A DNA stretch of 64,000 nucleotides, taken from the NCBI RefSeq assembly GCF_002355275.1, contig NZ_CP023449.1:1280001-1344000 (forward strand), written 5' to 3'. Below are positions 25,031 to 33,702 of the stretch, piece after piece. The notes beneath the pieces are model-generated. The model had not been told where the DNA came from. It searched no databases and saw only the letters and a program-made list of their open reading frames with translations. The translations under genes were made by a program, and so were the position numbers. Source of the DNA: Rhizorhabdus dicambivorans. Lineage in GTDB: Bacteria; Pseudomonadota; Alphaproteobacteria; Sphingomonadales; Sphingomonadaceae. Each line of letters opens with the position of its first letter. The first letter of the stretch is position 1.

Positions 25031-26268
25031 TGACCCAACCGACCTGCCGTTTCTGCCGAGCCCCGCTCGCGCTCGATCTTATCGACCTGGGGCAGCAGCC
25101 CTTGTCCAACGCCTATCTGACCCGGGCGAAGCTCGACGCGGGCGGCGAGGGTTTCTACCCGCTCCATGTCCGGGTCTGCGAGCAATGCTGGCTGGTCCAG
25201 GCCGACGATCCCGTCGCGCATGACGCGATCTTCGATGATGATTACGCCTATTTCTCCTCCTATTCGGCGAGCTGGGTTGCCCATGCGAAGCGCTATGCCG
25301 AGGCGATGAAGGCGCGCTTCGGGCTCGGCCCGTCCTCGCTGGTCGCCGAGGTGGCCAGCAATGACGGCTATCTGCTGCAGCATTTCGTCGCGATGGGCGT
25401 GCCGGTGCTCGGCATCGAGCCCACCGCCAACACCGCCGCCGCCGCGATCGACAGGGGCGTGCCGACCGAGGTCGCCTTCTTCAACGCCCGCGCTGCCGCC
25501 GAGATGAAGGCGCGTGGCATCCAGGCCGATTTGATGGCGGGCAACAACGTCCTCGCCCATGTTCCCGACATCGCCGATTTCGTCGCGGGCTTCCCGATTC
25601 TGCTCAAGTCCGAAGGCGTGCTGACCTTCGAATTCCCGCACCTGCTCAAGCTGATCGAGCTGGTCCAGTTCGACACCATCTACCATGAGCATTTCTCCTA
25701 TCTGTCGCTGCTGGCGGTGGAGAAGGTGCTGGCGGCCAACGGCATGAGGGCCTTCGATGTCGAGCAGCTGCCGACCCATGGCGGCTCGCTGCGGCTGTTC
25801 TGCGCCCACCAAGGCGCCAGCCATGCCGAGACCCCGGCGCTCCGCGATGTCCGCGCGGCCGAGGCGGCGGCGGGGCTCGATACGCGCGCACCCTATGAAA
25901 GCTTCACCGCGCGGGCCGAGGCGGTGCGCGATGGCCTGCTCGTCTTCCTCGACCGTGCCGCGGCGGAGGGCAAGCGGGTTGCCGCCTATGGCGCGGCGGC
26001 CAAGGGCAACACCTTCCTCAACTATGCGGGCGTGACGGCGCCGCGCATCGAGGCGGTGTTCGATGCCAATCCGCACAAGCAGGGCCGCTATCTTCCGGGC
26101 AGCCATGCGCCGATCCTTGCACCGTCGGAAGTGGCGACGATGCGGCCCGATTATCTCCTCATCCTGCCCTGGAATCTGAAGGACGAGATCATCGGCCAGA
26201 TGGCGACGATTCGCGACTGGGGCGGGAAGTTCGTGATCGCGGTACCGACGATCGAGGTGATCGACTGA
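25030..26268 (+). CDS. nucleotide-sugar C-methyltransferase (TylCIII/NovU-like)
   Basis: 412 residues with the three parts of this family: an N-terminal zinc-binding CRFCRAPL...CEQCWLVQ, a SAM core (VAEVASNDGYLLQHF, GIEPTANTAAAA, NVLAHVPDI, TFEFPHLLKLIE, YHEHFSYLS) and a C-terminal domain (VAAYGAAAKGNTFLNY). Such enzymes add a methyl to C-3 of 4-keto-6-deoxy nucleotide sugars. Directly after rfbG, its substrate is probably CDP-4-keto-6-deoxyglucose, giving a branched 3-C-methyl deoxysugar. The ATG overlaps the rfbG stop by one base. Confidence 0.88.
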   Translation: MTQPTCRFCRAPLALDLIDLGQQPLSNAYLTRAKLDAGGEGFYPLHVRVCEQCWLVQADDPVAHDAIFDDDYAYFSSYSASWVAHAKRYAEAMKARFGLGPSSLVAEVASNDGYLLQHFVAMGVPVLGIEPTANTAAAAIDRGVPTEVAFFNARAAAEMKARGIQADLMAGNNVLAHVPDIADFVAGFPILLKSEGVLTFEFPHLLKLIELVQFDTIYHEHFSYLSLLAVEKVLAANGMRAFDVEQLPTHGGSLRLFCAHQGASHAETPALRDVRAAEAAAGLDTRAPYESFTARAEAVRDGLLVFLDRAAAEGKRVAAYGAAAKGNTFLNYAGVTAPRIEAVFDANPHKQGRYLPGSHAPILAPSEVATMRPDYLLILPWNLKDEIIGQMATIRDWGGKFVIAVPTIEVID

Positions 26269-26804
26269 TGCGCTTCGAGCCGACCCCGATCGCCGGCGTT
26301 GTGGTGGTCGAGCTCGAACCCCATGCCGACGACCGGGGCTATTTTGCCCGCGCCCATTGCCCGCAGGAGTTCGCGGCGGCGGGCTTTCCCTTCGTGCCGG
26401 TGCAGAGCAGCCTGTCGCGCAACCACGCGGCACGCACCCTGCGCGGCATGCACTATCAGCCGGCGCCGCATGGCGAGGCCAAGCTGGTGCGGGTGGTGCG
26501 CGGCCGCATCCATGATGTCGCGCTGGACATGCGGCCCGGCAGCGCGACCTTCGGCCGCTGGACCGCCGCCGAGCTGTCGGCCGACAATGGGCGGGCCTTG
26601 CTGATCCCCGAGGGGGTGGCGCATGGCTTCCTGACGCTCGAGCCCGACAGCGACATCCTCTACATGATCGACCGGATGTTCGAGCCGGGCCGTGGCCGGG
26701 CGGTGCGCTGGGACGATCCCGCCTTCGCGATCGACTGGCCTGCCGCGCCGGATGTGCTATCTCCGGCCGACGCCAAGCTGCCCGATTTCGTTGCGGAGCG
26801 CTGA
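26268..26804 (+). CDS. RmlC-like nucleotide-sugar epimerase, altered active site
   Basis: 178 residues of the RmlC cupin family: [29 protein letters not shown] (active-site His in GMHYQ), [11 protein letters not shown] and [12 protein letters not shown]. In the usual alignment the acid-base tyrosine of 3,5-epimerases precedes the proline of this last region (Y-Y-x-P); here the stretch reads IDRMFEP, so Met and Phe replace the tyrosines. It may be a mono-epimerase or isomerase, or may act on the C-methylated CDP-ketosugar. It starts on the last base of the preceding stop. Confidence 0.8.
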   Translation: MRFEPTPIAGVVVVELEPHADDRGYFARAHCPQEFAAAGFPFVPVQSSLSRNHAARTLRGMHYQPAPHGEAKLVRVVRGRIHDVALDMRPGSATFGRWTAAELSADNGRALLIPEGVAHGFLTLEPDSDILYMIDRMFEPGRGRAVRWDDPAFAIDWPAAPDVLSPADAKLPDFVAER

Positions 26805-26808
26805 GCCC

Positions 26809-27315
26809 ATGCTCGAAGCCGATCCCACCGCCCGCATCTCGCCGCTTGCCGATATCGAGCCGTCGGTGCGCGGCAGCCGCTATGTGGTGGGCGCGCGGAC
26901 GATGATCGACGCCTTCGTCAAGATCAAGCCGGCGGGCGGATCGGGCGACGTGGTCATTGGCGCCGACTGTGCGATCAATTCGGGCACCGTGATCTACAGC
27001 GGCAATGGCGTGACGATCGGCGATGCGGTGCTGATCGCCGCCAACTGCACACTCGCCGCGACCAACCATGAGACCGCCGATCCCGATCGACGCATCCGCG
27101 ACCAGGGGTTTCAGCCGAGCCGGGGCGGAATCGTGATCGGCGACGATGTCTGGCTGGGCGCGAATGTGGTGCTGCTCGACGGCGCGCGGATCGGGCAGGG
27201 CGCGGTGATCGCCGCCGGATCGGTGGTGCGCGGCGAGGTCGAGCCCTATGCCATCTATGCGGGCGCCCCGGCCGTGAGGCGTGGCAGCCGGCGCGGCGGA
27301 CCCTCGGCCGAATGA
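26809..27315 (+). CDS. hexapeptide-repeat acyltransferase
   Basis: 168 residues made mostly of left-handed beta-helix hexapeptide turns ([61 protein letters not shown]) and ending [13 protein letters not shown], the standard tail of sugar acetyltransferases. The acceptor-site histidine is in [12 protein letters not shown]. It probably O-acetylates the deoxysugar or its glycan. It starts four bases after the epimerase-like gene and overlaps the next by four. Confidence 0.86.
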   Translation: MLEADPTARISPLADIEPSVRGSRYVVGARTMIDAFVKIKPAGGSGDVVIGADCAINSGTVIYSGNGVTIGDAVLIAANCTLAATNHETADPDRRIRDQGFQPSRGGIVIGDDVWLGANVVLLDGARIGQGAVIAAGSVVRGEVEPYAIYAGAPAVRRGSRRGGPSAE

Positions 27316-28118
27316 CCGGCTATACCGTCATAGGCGCGAACGGCTTCGTCGGTAGCCACGTCGTCGATCATCTGCGCGGACGGGGTATCGAACCCTTCTG
27401 CCCGGTGCGCGACGATCCCCGGCTGTGGGATCGCGATCTCGGCCGCATCTTCTACTGCGCCGGGCTGACCGGCGACTATCGCAGCCGCCCGTTCGCGACG
27501 GTGGAAGCGCATGTCGCACTGCTCGCCCGGCTGCTCGAACGGGCCCGCTTCGATCGCATCGTCTATCTTTCCTCAACCCGGCTCTATGGCAGCCAGGCGG
27601 GCGGTGAGGGGCGCGAGACGCTGCCGATCGCCGTCGACGCCGGCGATCACGAGCATCTCTACGAACTGTCGAAGCTGCTGGGCGAGAACCTGACCCTGCA
27701 TCGCTCCGACGGGCGCGGGGTGGTGGCGCGGCTGTCCTATGTGTTCGGCTGGGACGACAGGGCGGAGGGCTTCCTGTCCGAATGGCTGCGCCGGGCGGCG
27801 CGGGAGAGGGAAATAAGCCTGGACAGCAGCCCTGGCTATGCACGGGACTATATCCACATCGACGACGTCGTGGTGGCGTTGAAGGCGCTGCTTGACCGAG
27901 GCCCGGCCGGCATCGTCAACGTGGCGCGGGGAGAGACGGTCAGCAATGTCCAACTGGCCGAGCTGTTCGCCGCCCAGGGATGGCGGATCGCCTTCACGCG
28001 CGGCAACGACGGCGGATCGGCCGGCGAACGGATCGACGCGGCCCGGCTCGTAGCTCTCGGCATGGCGGCCCGGCCGATCCTGCCGCTGATCAGTGGCTTT
28101 CTGGACGGGCTGAAATGA
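27312..28118 (+). CDS. NAD-dependent sugar epimerase/4-ketoreductase
   Basis: 268-residue SDR protein: [19 protein letters not shown] (nucleotide-binding), [32 protein letters not shown] (YxxxK) and [17 protein letters not shown]. It is shorter than full-length GalE-type enzymes, like reductases that finish deoxysugar pathways. As the last gene of the rfbF-rfbG-methyltransferase series it is the likely 4-ketoreductase. Its stop abuts the stop of the convergent TylF-like gene. Confidence 0.8.
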   Translation: MTGYTVIGANGFVGSHVVDHLRGRGIEPFCPVRDDPRLWDRDLGRIFYCAGLTGDYRSRPFATVEAHVALLARLLERARFDRIVYLSSTRLYGSQAGGEGRETLPIAVDAGDHEHLYELSKLLGENLTLHRSDGRGVVARLSYVFGWDDRAEGFLSEWLRRAAREREISLDSSPGYARDYIHIDDVVVALKALLDRGPAGIVNVARGETVSNVQLAELFAAQGWRIAFTRGNDGGSAGERIDAARLVALGMAARPILPLISGFLDGLK

Positions 28119-28877
28119 TCATTTGATCACGAGCCCCTGGCCGGTGGGTAATTCCAGCACCTTGTAGCCTCGTCGACCGAGCCAGTCGTCCTCGGCATGC
28201 TTCTGGGCGCGGTAGGCGAGCCACCCATAATCGTCGAGTACCATGATCGCGCCCGGAACCATGCGATCAAACAGCAGTTCGAGCGCACCTATCTCGGCGT
28301 CGGCGTTATTGAGATCGAGGTGGAGGAAGGCGATCTTCTCAGGGCTTACCTTGCTGAGCGATTCCGGCACGCGCCCCTGCGTCACAGTCACATTGGGCAG
28401 ATCGGCAAAGCGCTGGCGGACCTCCTGATAAAGAGTCTGGCTATGCTCGGGCATGTGATGATGCGGCATCGCGCTGTCATGTTCGAACAAATCGTAGAGG
28501 AAGTAGCGCCGATCGGACTGTGAGCCGAAGTCGACATAATCGCAAACGATCCGTGCGGTGATGCCCTTGTAACAGGCGCATTCAACGAAATCGCCTTCGA
28601 GGCGCATTCCGTTTGCGGCACCCCAGGCGACGGTAGCGATACGCCAGATGATGCCCTTTTCGATATCCGTGGTCGCATGAGCTTTGAACGCGGCCATGAA
28701 GCGCTCATCGGTCATGAAGCTGAGACTCTTGCCGAAGGTGATGAGGTTGTCACCAGTGAACAAACCCGCGCCGGACTTCAGCGATTTGATCGCGGTATTG
28801 ATCCCTCCGATGAATTGTTTCCAATCCCGAACACCGAAGAACATGGATGTGACATACTGGCGGAATTCAGAGTTCAC
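28119..28877 (-). CDS. TylF/MycF-like O-methyltransferase
   Basis: 252 residues resembling the TylF (macrocin O-methyltransferase) family: GDFVECACYKGITARIVCDY as SAM loop, FLYDLFEHDS, LPNVTVTQGRVPESL, IAFLHLDLNNADAEI and PGAIMVLDDYGWLAY (metal-binding acidic residues). It is coupled by an ATGA overlap to the upstream O-GlcNAc-transferase-like gene, suggesting it methylates the sugar that enzyme adds. Base composition is more AT-rich than the plus-strand neighbours. Confidence 0.82.
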   Translation of the reverse strand: MNSEFRQYVTSMFFGVRDWKQFIGGINTAIKSLKSGAGLFTGDNLITFGKSLSFMTDERFMAAFKAHATTDIEKGIIWRIATVAWGAANGMRLEGDFVECACYKGITARIVCDYVDFGSQSDRRYFLYDLFEHDSAMPHHHMPEHSQTLYQEVRQRFADLPNVTVTQGRVPESLSKVSPEKIAFLHLDLNNADAEIGALELLFDRMVPGAIMVLDDYGWLAYRAQKHAEDDWLGRRGYKVLELPTGQGLVIK

Positions 28878-31162
28878 GCGCTGGCCCTTTCTGCGACGGT
28901 TCTGGCAACGAGATCATAGAAATCCCGCGCGAATGTTTCGGTCTGGCCAAGCGGCCCGGCACGCAGTTGTTCGCGCAGTTCCGTACGCAGCGTTTGGATA
29001 CGATCGGGATCCGCCGCTAGCCGCGCTGCGATCTCTATATAATTCTCCTGGGTCGAAGCGCACAGATCGCCGAGTCCGGCATTGTGCAAGATCGAATAGC
29101 TTAGCCGTTCGAACAGGGCGGGGCCAACCAGCGATATGGTGGGCACGCCCATCCAGGCGGCTTCGCAGGTGGTGGTACCGCCCGTTTGTGGGAAAGTATC
29201 GAGCGCGATGTCGATATCGTTATAGTGCGGCATGTGCGCGCCGCGCACGGCGCGGAACTCGATCCGGTCAGCGGCGATGCCCGCCGCATTAAAATAGGCG
29301 CGGATATTGCCAACAAAAGCCTTCGAGCCTCCTTCGGGACGGACAAACAGAAATCGGGAGTTAGGAACCCCCGCCATGGTCTTCGCCCAGACGCGAAGCA
29401 TCTCGGGGCTATATTTGTAGGGATTGTTGGCGGTCCCGAAGGTGATGAATCCGTTGCGTTTCACCGGCGCGATCGGGTTGATCTGATGCACATCCGGAAA
29501 GGCATAACGGCTCATCGCGATCCAGCTTTTCGGCATGACGAGCGGCTTTTCGATTAGTAACGAAGAATCCGGCGGATTGAGGAACGGGTCGACCAGCAGA
29601 TAGTCGATAGTCTCCAATCCGATCGAGTGCGGATAGCCAAGCCAACTCACCGTGATCGGCGCAGGCTTCCAGGCCATGACGCCGACCTTGTTCATATGGG
29701 TCGCACCACCGAGTTCGAACAATATATCCAACTGGTCGTTTGCGATCATCTGGGCCGCATCGCGTTCGGTGATGTCGGGGTGCCATCGGAAGGCGTCCAC
29801 CATCTCCGTCAGCCTCCTCTGGATCGGTGATGCTTCGGTACCCACGAAGAAGGAGTAACAGTAGATTTCGAACCGATCCCGATCGACATTCTCGAACAGC
29901 GGAAGCGAAAAATAGGCGACCGGATGATCACGCAGGTCGGAGGACATGAAGCCGACGCGGATCTTGTCTTTCGCTTTTGCCGCCGGTCGGGTGATCGGCA
30001 TGCGCTGCGCTACGTCCAGTGCCTGCTGGCCCCACATCCGGTGCTGTTCGAGCAGTTCGCGGCGATCCTCGTCGGTTCTGACGCGCGGCATCTGGCCCAA
30101 CAGCGCGGTGTGACGCCCGCTTTTGACCCATAGCCGGCCCATTTCCGCGAAGTTTCCCAGTTTCGCGATGGCGTCATAGTCGGCAACGCGAGTGAATATC
30201 TCGGCAGCGATCTTCGTCTCTCCGCCGCCAAACCTTGCGGGCATGTTTGTGGCGCACAGCACGGCATATCCTTCGTCGATATGCGCGCCTTCGCCTGGTC
30301 CGCGGGTCCGCTCCAGGCTTTCGGCAAGTGACATTCGATATTCGAAATCGTCCGGGGCCAGTTCGGCGGCTTTCCGATAATGGCTATTGGCCCGCTCCCG
30401 CTCGGAATCGGGAAGGGATCGCGCCATCTGGTAATGAAACCAGGCGGTGTCTCCGAATTTGTCCGAAAGTGACTGGAGATAGGCTTCAGCGGCGCGCACT
30501 TTGCCCGATAGGCGTATCGAGGTGACTTTCGCCTGCAGGAGGCGTGGATCGTCGGGTAAAACCTTGAGCGCCTTGTCGATCGTCGCGAGCGCGGTGGCAT
30601 GATCGCCTTGAGTGTCGATCAGGGCGGCGAGGTCGAGCCATGCGTTGATATCGTCTCGCTTGAGCGCGATCGCCTGGCGCAGTCGCATCATGGCCGGGCC
30701 GAATTTCTTCTGGACGGATAGTGCGCGAGCTAGAGAGCGCTGGAATTCAGGGGATTTCGGGGTCTTGCGGAGGAGTTTTGTGAAGATTGCTTCGGCTGCA
30801 GGGCCTTCTTCGAGGTCGTTATGGACATTGCCCTTGTTGACCAGCGCGGCATTGTCCGCAGGCTTGAGCCTGATGGCGTCGTCCAGCACGTCCAGGGCTT
30901 CGCGATACCGGCCGGTTCGGCGCAGGAATATGCCCAGGAGATTCAGCAGTTCGTAGCTCTTGGGAGCGAAATTTACGGCTTTGGTGGCCCAGATGACGCC
31001 ATCCTCATAGCGCGCAAGCGCCAGCAGATTGCGCAGCAGAGCGCGATACAGGTTCTCTGATTGCTCGATGCCGTCCAGCAGCGCCGAGATCATGATGTCG
31101 ATGGCGTCGGCCCGGCGGCCTTGTTGGATGGCGGCGTCAGCCGCAATAAGCCTCGGATCCAT
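28874..31162 (-). CDS. TPR O-GlcNAc-transferase-like glycosyltransferase (GT41/SPINDLY)
   Basis: 762 residues. Residues 1-330 are tetratricopeptide repeats (YRALLRNLLALARYEDG, ALVNKGNVHNDLEEG, AWLDLAALIDTQGDHATA). From about 400 comes the GT41 catalytic region: IRVGFMSSDLRDHPVAYF (catalytic His), PAPITVSWLGYPHSIGLETI, FGTANNPYKYSPEML and LDTFPQTGGTTTCEAAWMG. GT41 enzymes O-glycosylate Ser/Thr of proteins in the cytoplasm. The gene lies just downstream of the RTX protein gene on the same strand, separated by a terminator, and overlaps the TylF-like methyltransferase. The RTX protein is the obvious candidate substrate, by inference. Confidence 0.87.
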   Translation of the reverse strand: MDPRLIAADAAIQQGRRADAIDIMISALLDGIEQSENLYRALLRNLLALARYEDGVIWATKAVNFAPKSYELLNLLGIFLRRTGRYREALDVLDDAIRLKPADNAALVNKGNVHNDLEEGPAAEAIFTKLLRKTPKSPEFQRSLARALSVQKKFGPAMMRLRQAIALKRDDINAWLDLAALIDTQGDHATALATIDKALKVLPDDPRLLQAKVTSIRLSGKVRAAEAYLQSLSDKFGDTAWFHYQMARSLPDSERERANSHYRKAAELAPDDFEYRMSLAESLERTRGPGEGAHIDEGYAVLCATNMPARFGGGETKIAAEIFTRVADYDAIAKLGNFAEMGRLWVKSGRHTALLGQMPRVRTDEDRRELLEQHRMWGQQALDVAQRMPITRPAAKAKDKIRVGFMSSDLRDHPVAYFSLPLFENVDRDRFEIYCYSFFVGTEASPIQRRLTEMVDAFRWHPDITERDAAQMIANDQLDILFELGGATHMNKVGVMAWKPAPITVSWLGYPHSIGLETIDYLLVDPFLNPPDSSLLIEKPLVMPKSWIAMSRYAFPDVHQINPIAPVKRNGFITFGTANNPYKYSPEMLRVWAKTMAGVPNSRFLFVRPEGGSKAFVGNIRAYFNAAGIAADRIEFRAVRGAHMPHYNDIDIALDTFPQTGGTTTCEAAWMGVPTISLVGPALFERLSYSILHNAGLGDLCASTQENYIEIAARLAADPDRIQTLRTELREQLRAGPLGQTETFARDFYDLVARTVAERASA

Positions 31163-31284
31163 TCAGTTTCTCGATGTCGCTACGGGCACCCGCATAGCTT
31201 GAGGATTCCGGACAGGCCAAGCGGTTTTCAGCGCGATTCGCCTCGCGCTTCAGCTTCCGCAGCCTTCTTTCATTTACCGCAGAC

Positions 31285-31318
31285 AAAAAGGGGGCCGGTC
31301 TTGCGACCGGCCCCCTCT
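31285..31318 (-). terminator. intrinsic terminator after the RTX gene
   Basis: An 11-bp perfect GC stem (31290-31300 with 31305-31315, loop of 4) is followed on the minus strand by TTTTT (31285-31289). It lies 22 bases beyond the RTX stop and before the GT41 gene, so it should make RTX mRNA abundant while limiting read-through. Confidence 0.9.
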
Positions 31319-31339
31319 TTTGAGGCATGCTGCGCTCGA

Positions 31340-32545
31340 TTAGCCGGCGAAGTCGGCAATCGTGAACAGCGAGACGTCGGTAACGCCCTGAACCTTGATG
31401 ATCGAGTTGATCGTCGCGCCGGCTGCGTCGTTGTAGAACAGGTAGGTGTCGCCACCGACGTTAACCACAGCGAGGTCCGTATTGCCGGCGTGCGCATCCA
31501 GCAGCTGCTGGGCGTAAACAGTCGCCGCCGAAACGGTGGTGAAGCTCGCGCCCGAAGCCTGCAGCAGGACGTCACCAGCAGCCGTACCGACGGTACCAGC
31601 AGCAAGGCGGAAGAGGTCTTGGCCATCGACATAGTCGTTGACGGTGTCATACGAGGTGACGCCGTTCACCGCCGCAGCAATGGTGGCCTCGGTAGCAGCG
31701 AACGAGAACACGTCGTTGCCCTCGCCGCCTGTCACGAAGTCGGTGCCGGTGCCGCCAGCGAGGGTGTCGGTCCCGAGATCGCCGATCAGGAAGTCCGAGT
31801 CAGCGCCGCCGGTGAGCGAGTCATTGCCCTGGCCGCCGCGGATGCTGTCATTGTCCGCGCCACCGTCGATGGTGTCGTTGCCGAGGTTGCCGTTGAAGCT
31901 ATCATTGCCGGCGCTGCCCGCGATGCTGTCATTGTCCGCGCCGCCCAAGATGCGGTCCGAACCAGCGCCGCCGTCGATGGTGTCATCGCCCATGTTGCCG
32001 TTGATGTAGTCGCTGCCGGCTCCACCCAGGATGGTGTCGACGCCATCAGTGCCGCCCGCCGCGCTCTGACCATAGATGTGGTCATTACCAGCACCGCCGG
32101 TCAGGCTGTCGCCGCCCGAACCACCGATCAGATTGCTCGCGCCAGCGCCCGCCGTCACGGTGTCGTTGCCGGCCGCCGCGAAGATCGTCGAGGGACCCGC
32201 GGTGCCCGTGTAAACGTCATTGCCCGCGAACAGGTAGACGGTGTCACCTGCGGTGCCGTTGCCGGTGAGAGTGGTGTCGGCGCCATTGGTGCCGAGGATC
32301 AGCGACGAACCATCGTTGAACACGAGGTTGCCGGCGTCCGACGCGGTGCTGAGAGCCGCCGAGCTGAAAACCAGCGACTTGGTGCCGACGGTCAGCGTGA
32401 TGGTCTGCAACTGGTCGGTGGTGGCACCGATGGCAACCGTCAGGCTCGAGGCGTTCGCGGTGGTCGTCGCGAAGGCCAGAATGTCGGTGCCAGCAAACGC
32501 ATTGGCTTGCGCCTGCGTCATATTCTCAAAAACAAAAGTAGCCAT
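31340..32545 (-). CDS. RTX calcium-binding surface protein, type I secreted
   Basis: 401 residues, no cysteine, no Sec signal. Residues 1-110 (MATFVFENMTQAQANAFAGT) are rich in Thr/Ser/Ala. About 115-275 hold glycine-rich nonapeptide repeats (GGAGNDHIYG, GGAGSDRILGGADNDSI, GGQGNDSLTGGADSDFL) that bind calcium. The C-terminal ~110 residues end VSLFTIADFAG, a typical uncleaved T1SS signal with terminal aromatic residues. GGAGG precedes the ATG (positions 32548-32558), and a strong terminator follows. Its next minus-strand neighbours are the type I exporter operon upstream and a GT41 glycosyltransferase downstream. It could be an S-layer-like or adhesin protein. Confidence 0.85.
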   Translation of the reverse strand: MATFVFENMTQAQANAFAGTDILAFATTTANASSLTVAIGATTDQLQTITLTVGTKSLVFSSAALSTASDAGNLVFNDGSSLILGTNGADTTLTGNGTAGDTVYLFAGNDVYTGTAGPSTIFAAAGNDTVTAGAGASNLIGGSGGDSLTGGAGNDHIYGQSAAGGTDGVDTILGGAGSDYINGNMGDDTIDGGAGSDRILGGADNDSIAGSAGNDSFNGNLGNDTIDGGADNDSIRGGQGNDSLTGGADSDFLIGDLGTDTLAGGTGTDFVTGGEGNDVFSFAATEATIAAAVNGVTSYDTVNDYVDGQDLFRLAAGTVGTAAGDVLLQASGASFTTVSAATVYAQQLLDAHAGNTDLAVVNVGGDTYLFYNDAAGATINSIIKVQGVTDVSLFTIADFAG

Positions 32546-32759
32546 TAGAGTCCTCCAGTAGAACCTTACCCGGGCAAGCAGCGCGCCACCTCCCGTTTAG
32601 AACGTGAGGCACCCCTTGCCGCCCGCGAACCGATCCCCCACGGCATGGTTCGACGAGCAAGCCCAGAACGCTGCTTAGCCAAGCTTTCTCAACCGCGCAA
32701 CAGACAAAAAGCGCACCGCAACATACGCGATTAAACTATCTTATCCGCAAGTTAGGGGG

Positions 32760-32800
32760 GCAAGGGGCGGTATAACCAGCGTCGACGTGGCGCCCCTTGC
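32760..32800. repeat. 10-bp inverted repeat upstream of RTX gene
   Basis: GCAAGGGGCG (32760-32769) is complementary to CGCCCCTTGC (32791-32800) with a 21-base spacer. It is about 215 bases before the RTX start, so it could be an operator or mRNA-leader structure. No T-run follows. Confidence 0.5.
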
Positions 32801-32814
32801 CGGAAGAGGCTGAT

Positions 32815-32840
32815 AAACCCCACGCTTTTCGGGGGTTTTT
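32815..32840. terminator. candidate terminator of the exporter operon
   Basis: AAACCCC (32815-32821) pairs with GGGGTTT (32832-32838); T-rich on the plus side (GGGGGTTTTT) and GGGGTTTATC on the minus side. It lies about 95 bases past the stop of the minus-strand sulfotransferase, so it may end that transcript, but the U-tract is better on the plus strand. Confidence 0.45.
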
Positions 32841-32934
32841 CGTCCTGTGAACAATAGTTTGAAGAAGTTGTGCCACCCACCCCGGTGGCTCGCTAGGCGA
32901 AGTGCCAGCATCGTCGCGGGAATCCTTGGCGGCG

Positions 32935-33702
32935 TCACAACCAGTTTCTTGTCCAGAAGGACGTGTCGAGGCCGCCAACATCCTCGAATCGCGCCAGATC
33001 GGAGCGGTACAGGTCCGCGAGCAGCCGGCGGTCCTCGTCGGTCAGGACCGAGGGATAGGCCATGGTGCGGGCCGCGTGCACGGTCCGTGACGGAACCGTT
33101 CCGGGCCCCGGAATTCGCAGAAAAGTACAAATGCGGTCGATCGTTCCGGTTGGGTCGGTGTCAAGCTCCTCGGAGCGCAGCAGCAGGCATTGCTCGTGCG
33201 GAAACAGCCCGAACAGCCGCTCGACCTGCTGGCCGTAAAAGCCGCGTTCGACATAGCTGAACACGCGATGATAGCCGGGCGCGGACAGATCCGCATCGGC
33301 CAGCCGGGCGCGGCCTTCGCGGATGCACCAGGCGAAGGGATGCGTCTCCTTGCGCTTGGCATATTCCATCTTCCAGTGCGACCAGGCCCGCTCGATCGGG
33401 TCGCGGAACAGCAGGATGATCCGCATCGCCGGATTATAGCGGGCGATCCGTTCCAGGCTGTTCGGCCAGTAGATATAGATGGGCGTCGCCTCGCCCCGCA
33501 GCCGTGCATCGTCGGCGAACAGGGCGTGATAGCGCCGATAGTCCGGCGCCGACCAGTCGACCGTTTCGTCGTCGAAGAAATGCGCCTCCTTCACCGCAGG
33601 CATCTGCACGCCCGCAAGGTCGCGCAGATATTCGAACAGCGCGCTGGTACCGCCCTTCTGGACCCCGGCGACGAGAAACGAGACCTGGGCGTCGCCGCTC
33701 AT
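32935..33702 (-). CDS. PAPS-dependent sulfotransferase-family protein
   Basis: 255 residues. The 5'-phosphosulfate loop is VAGVQKGGTSALFEYL and the 3'-phosphate loop is IILLFRDPIERAWSHW, both classical for carbohydrate sulfotransferases, with EAHFFDDE and an LLLRSEELDTDP segment. It overlaps the HlyD-like gene by four bases and is the last gene of the type I secretion operon. This suggests a link between sulfation and the secreted or glycosylated product, but the acceptor is unknown. Confidence 0.85.
   Translation of the reverse strand: MSGDAQVSFLVAGVQKGGTSALFEYLRDLAGVQMPAVKEAHFFDDETVDWSAPDYRRYHALFADDARLRGEATPIYIYWPNSLERIARYNPAMRIILLFRDPIERAWSHWKMEYAKRKETHPFAWCIREGRARLADADLSAPGYHRVFSYVERGFYGQQVERLFGLFPHEQCLLLRSEELDTDPTGTIDRICTFLRIPGPGTVPSRTVHAARTMAYPSVLTDEDRRLLADLYRSDLARFEDVGGLDTSFWTRNWL

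Larger units (their letters stand above)
32546..32934. other. RTX upstream region with inverted repeats
   Basis: About 390 bases without a gene, between the sulfotransferase stop and the RTX start (both minus strand). It must hold the RTX promoter and a long leader. It has the ribosome site GGAGG, the palindrome at 32760-32800 and the terminator-like hairpin at 32815-32840; the string CCCCTTGCCG occurs twice (near 32613 and 32793). No promoter can be fixed by eye. Confidence 0.6.

Noticed and set aside
28119-31162. Prophage or phage tail glycosylation module
   Set aside because: No phage structural, integrase or lysis genes are present; neighbours are secretion and sugar genes.
31720-32180. 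CRISPR-like tandem repeat
   Set aside because: The short repeats are in-frame glycine-rich RTX nonapeptide codons on the minus strand, not equal-length repeats with unique spacers.
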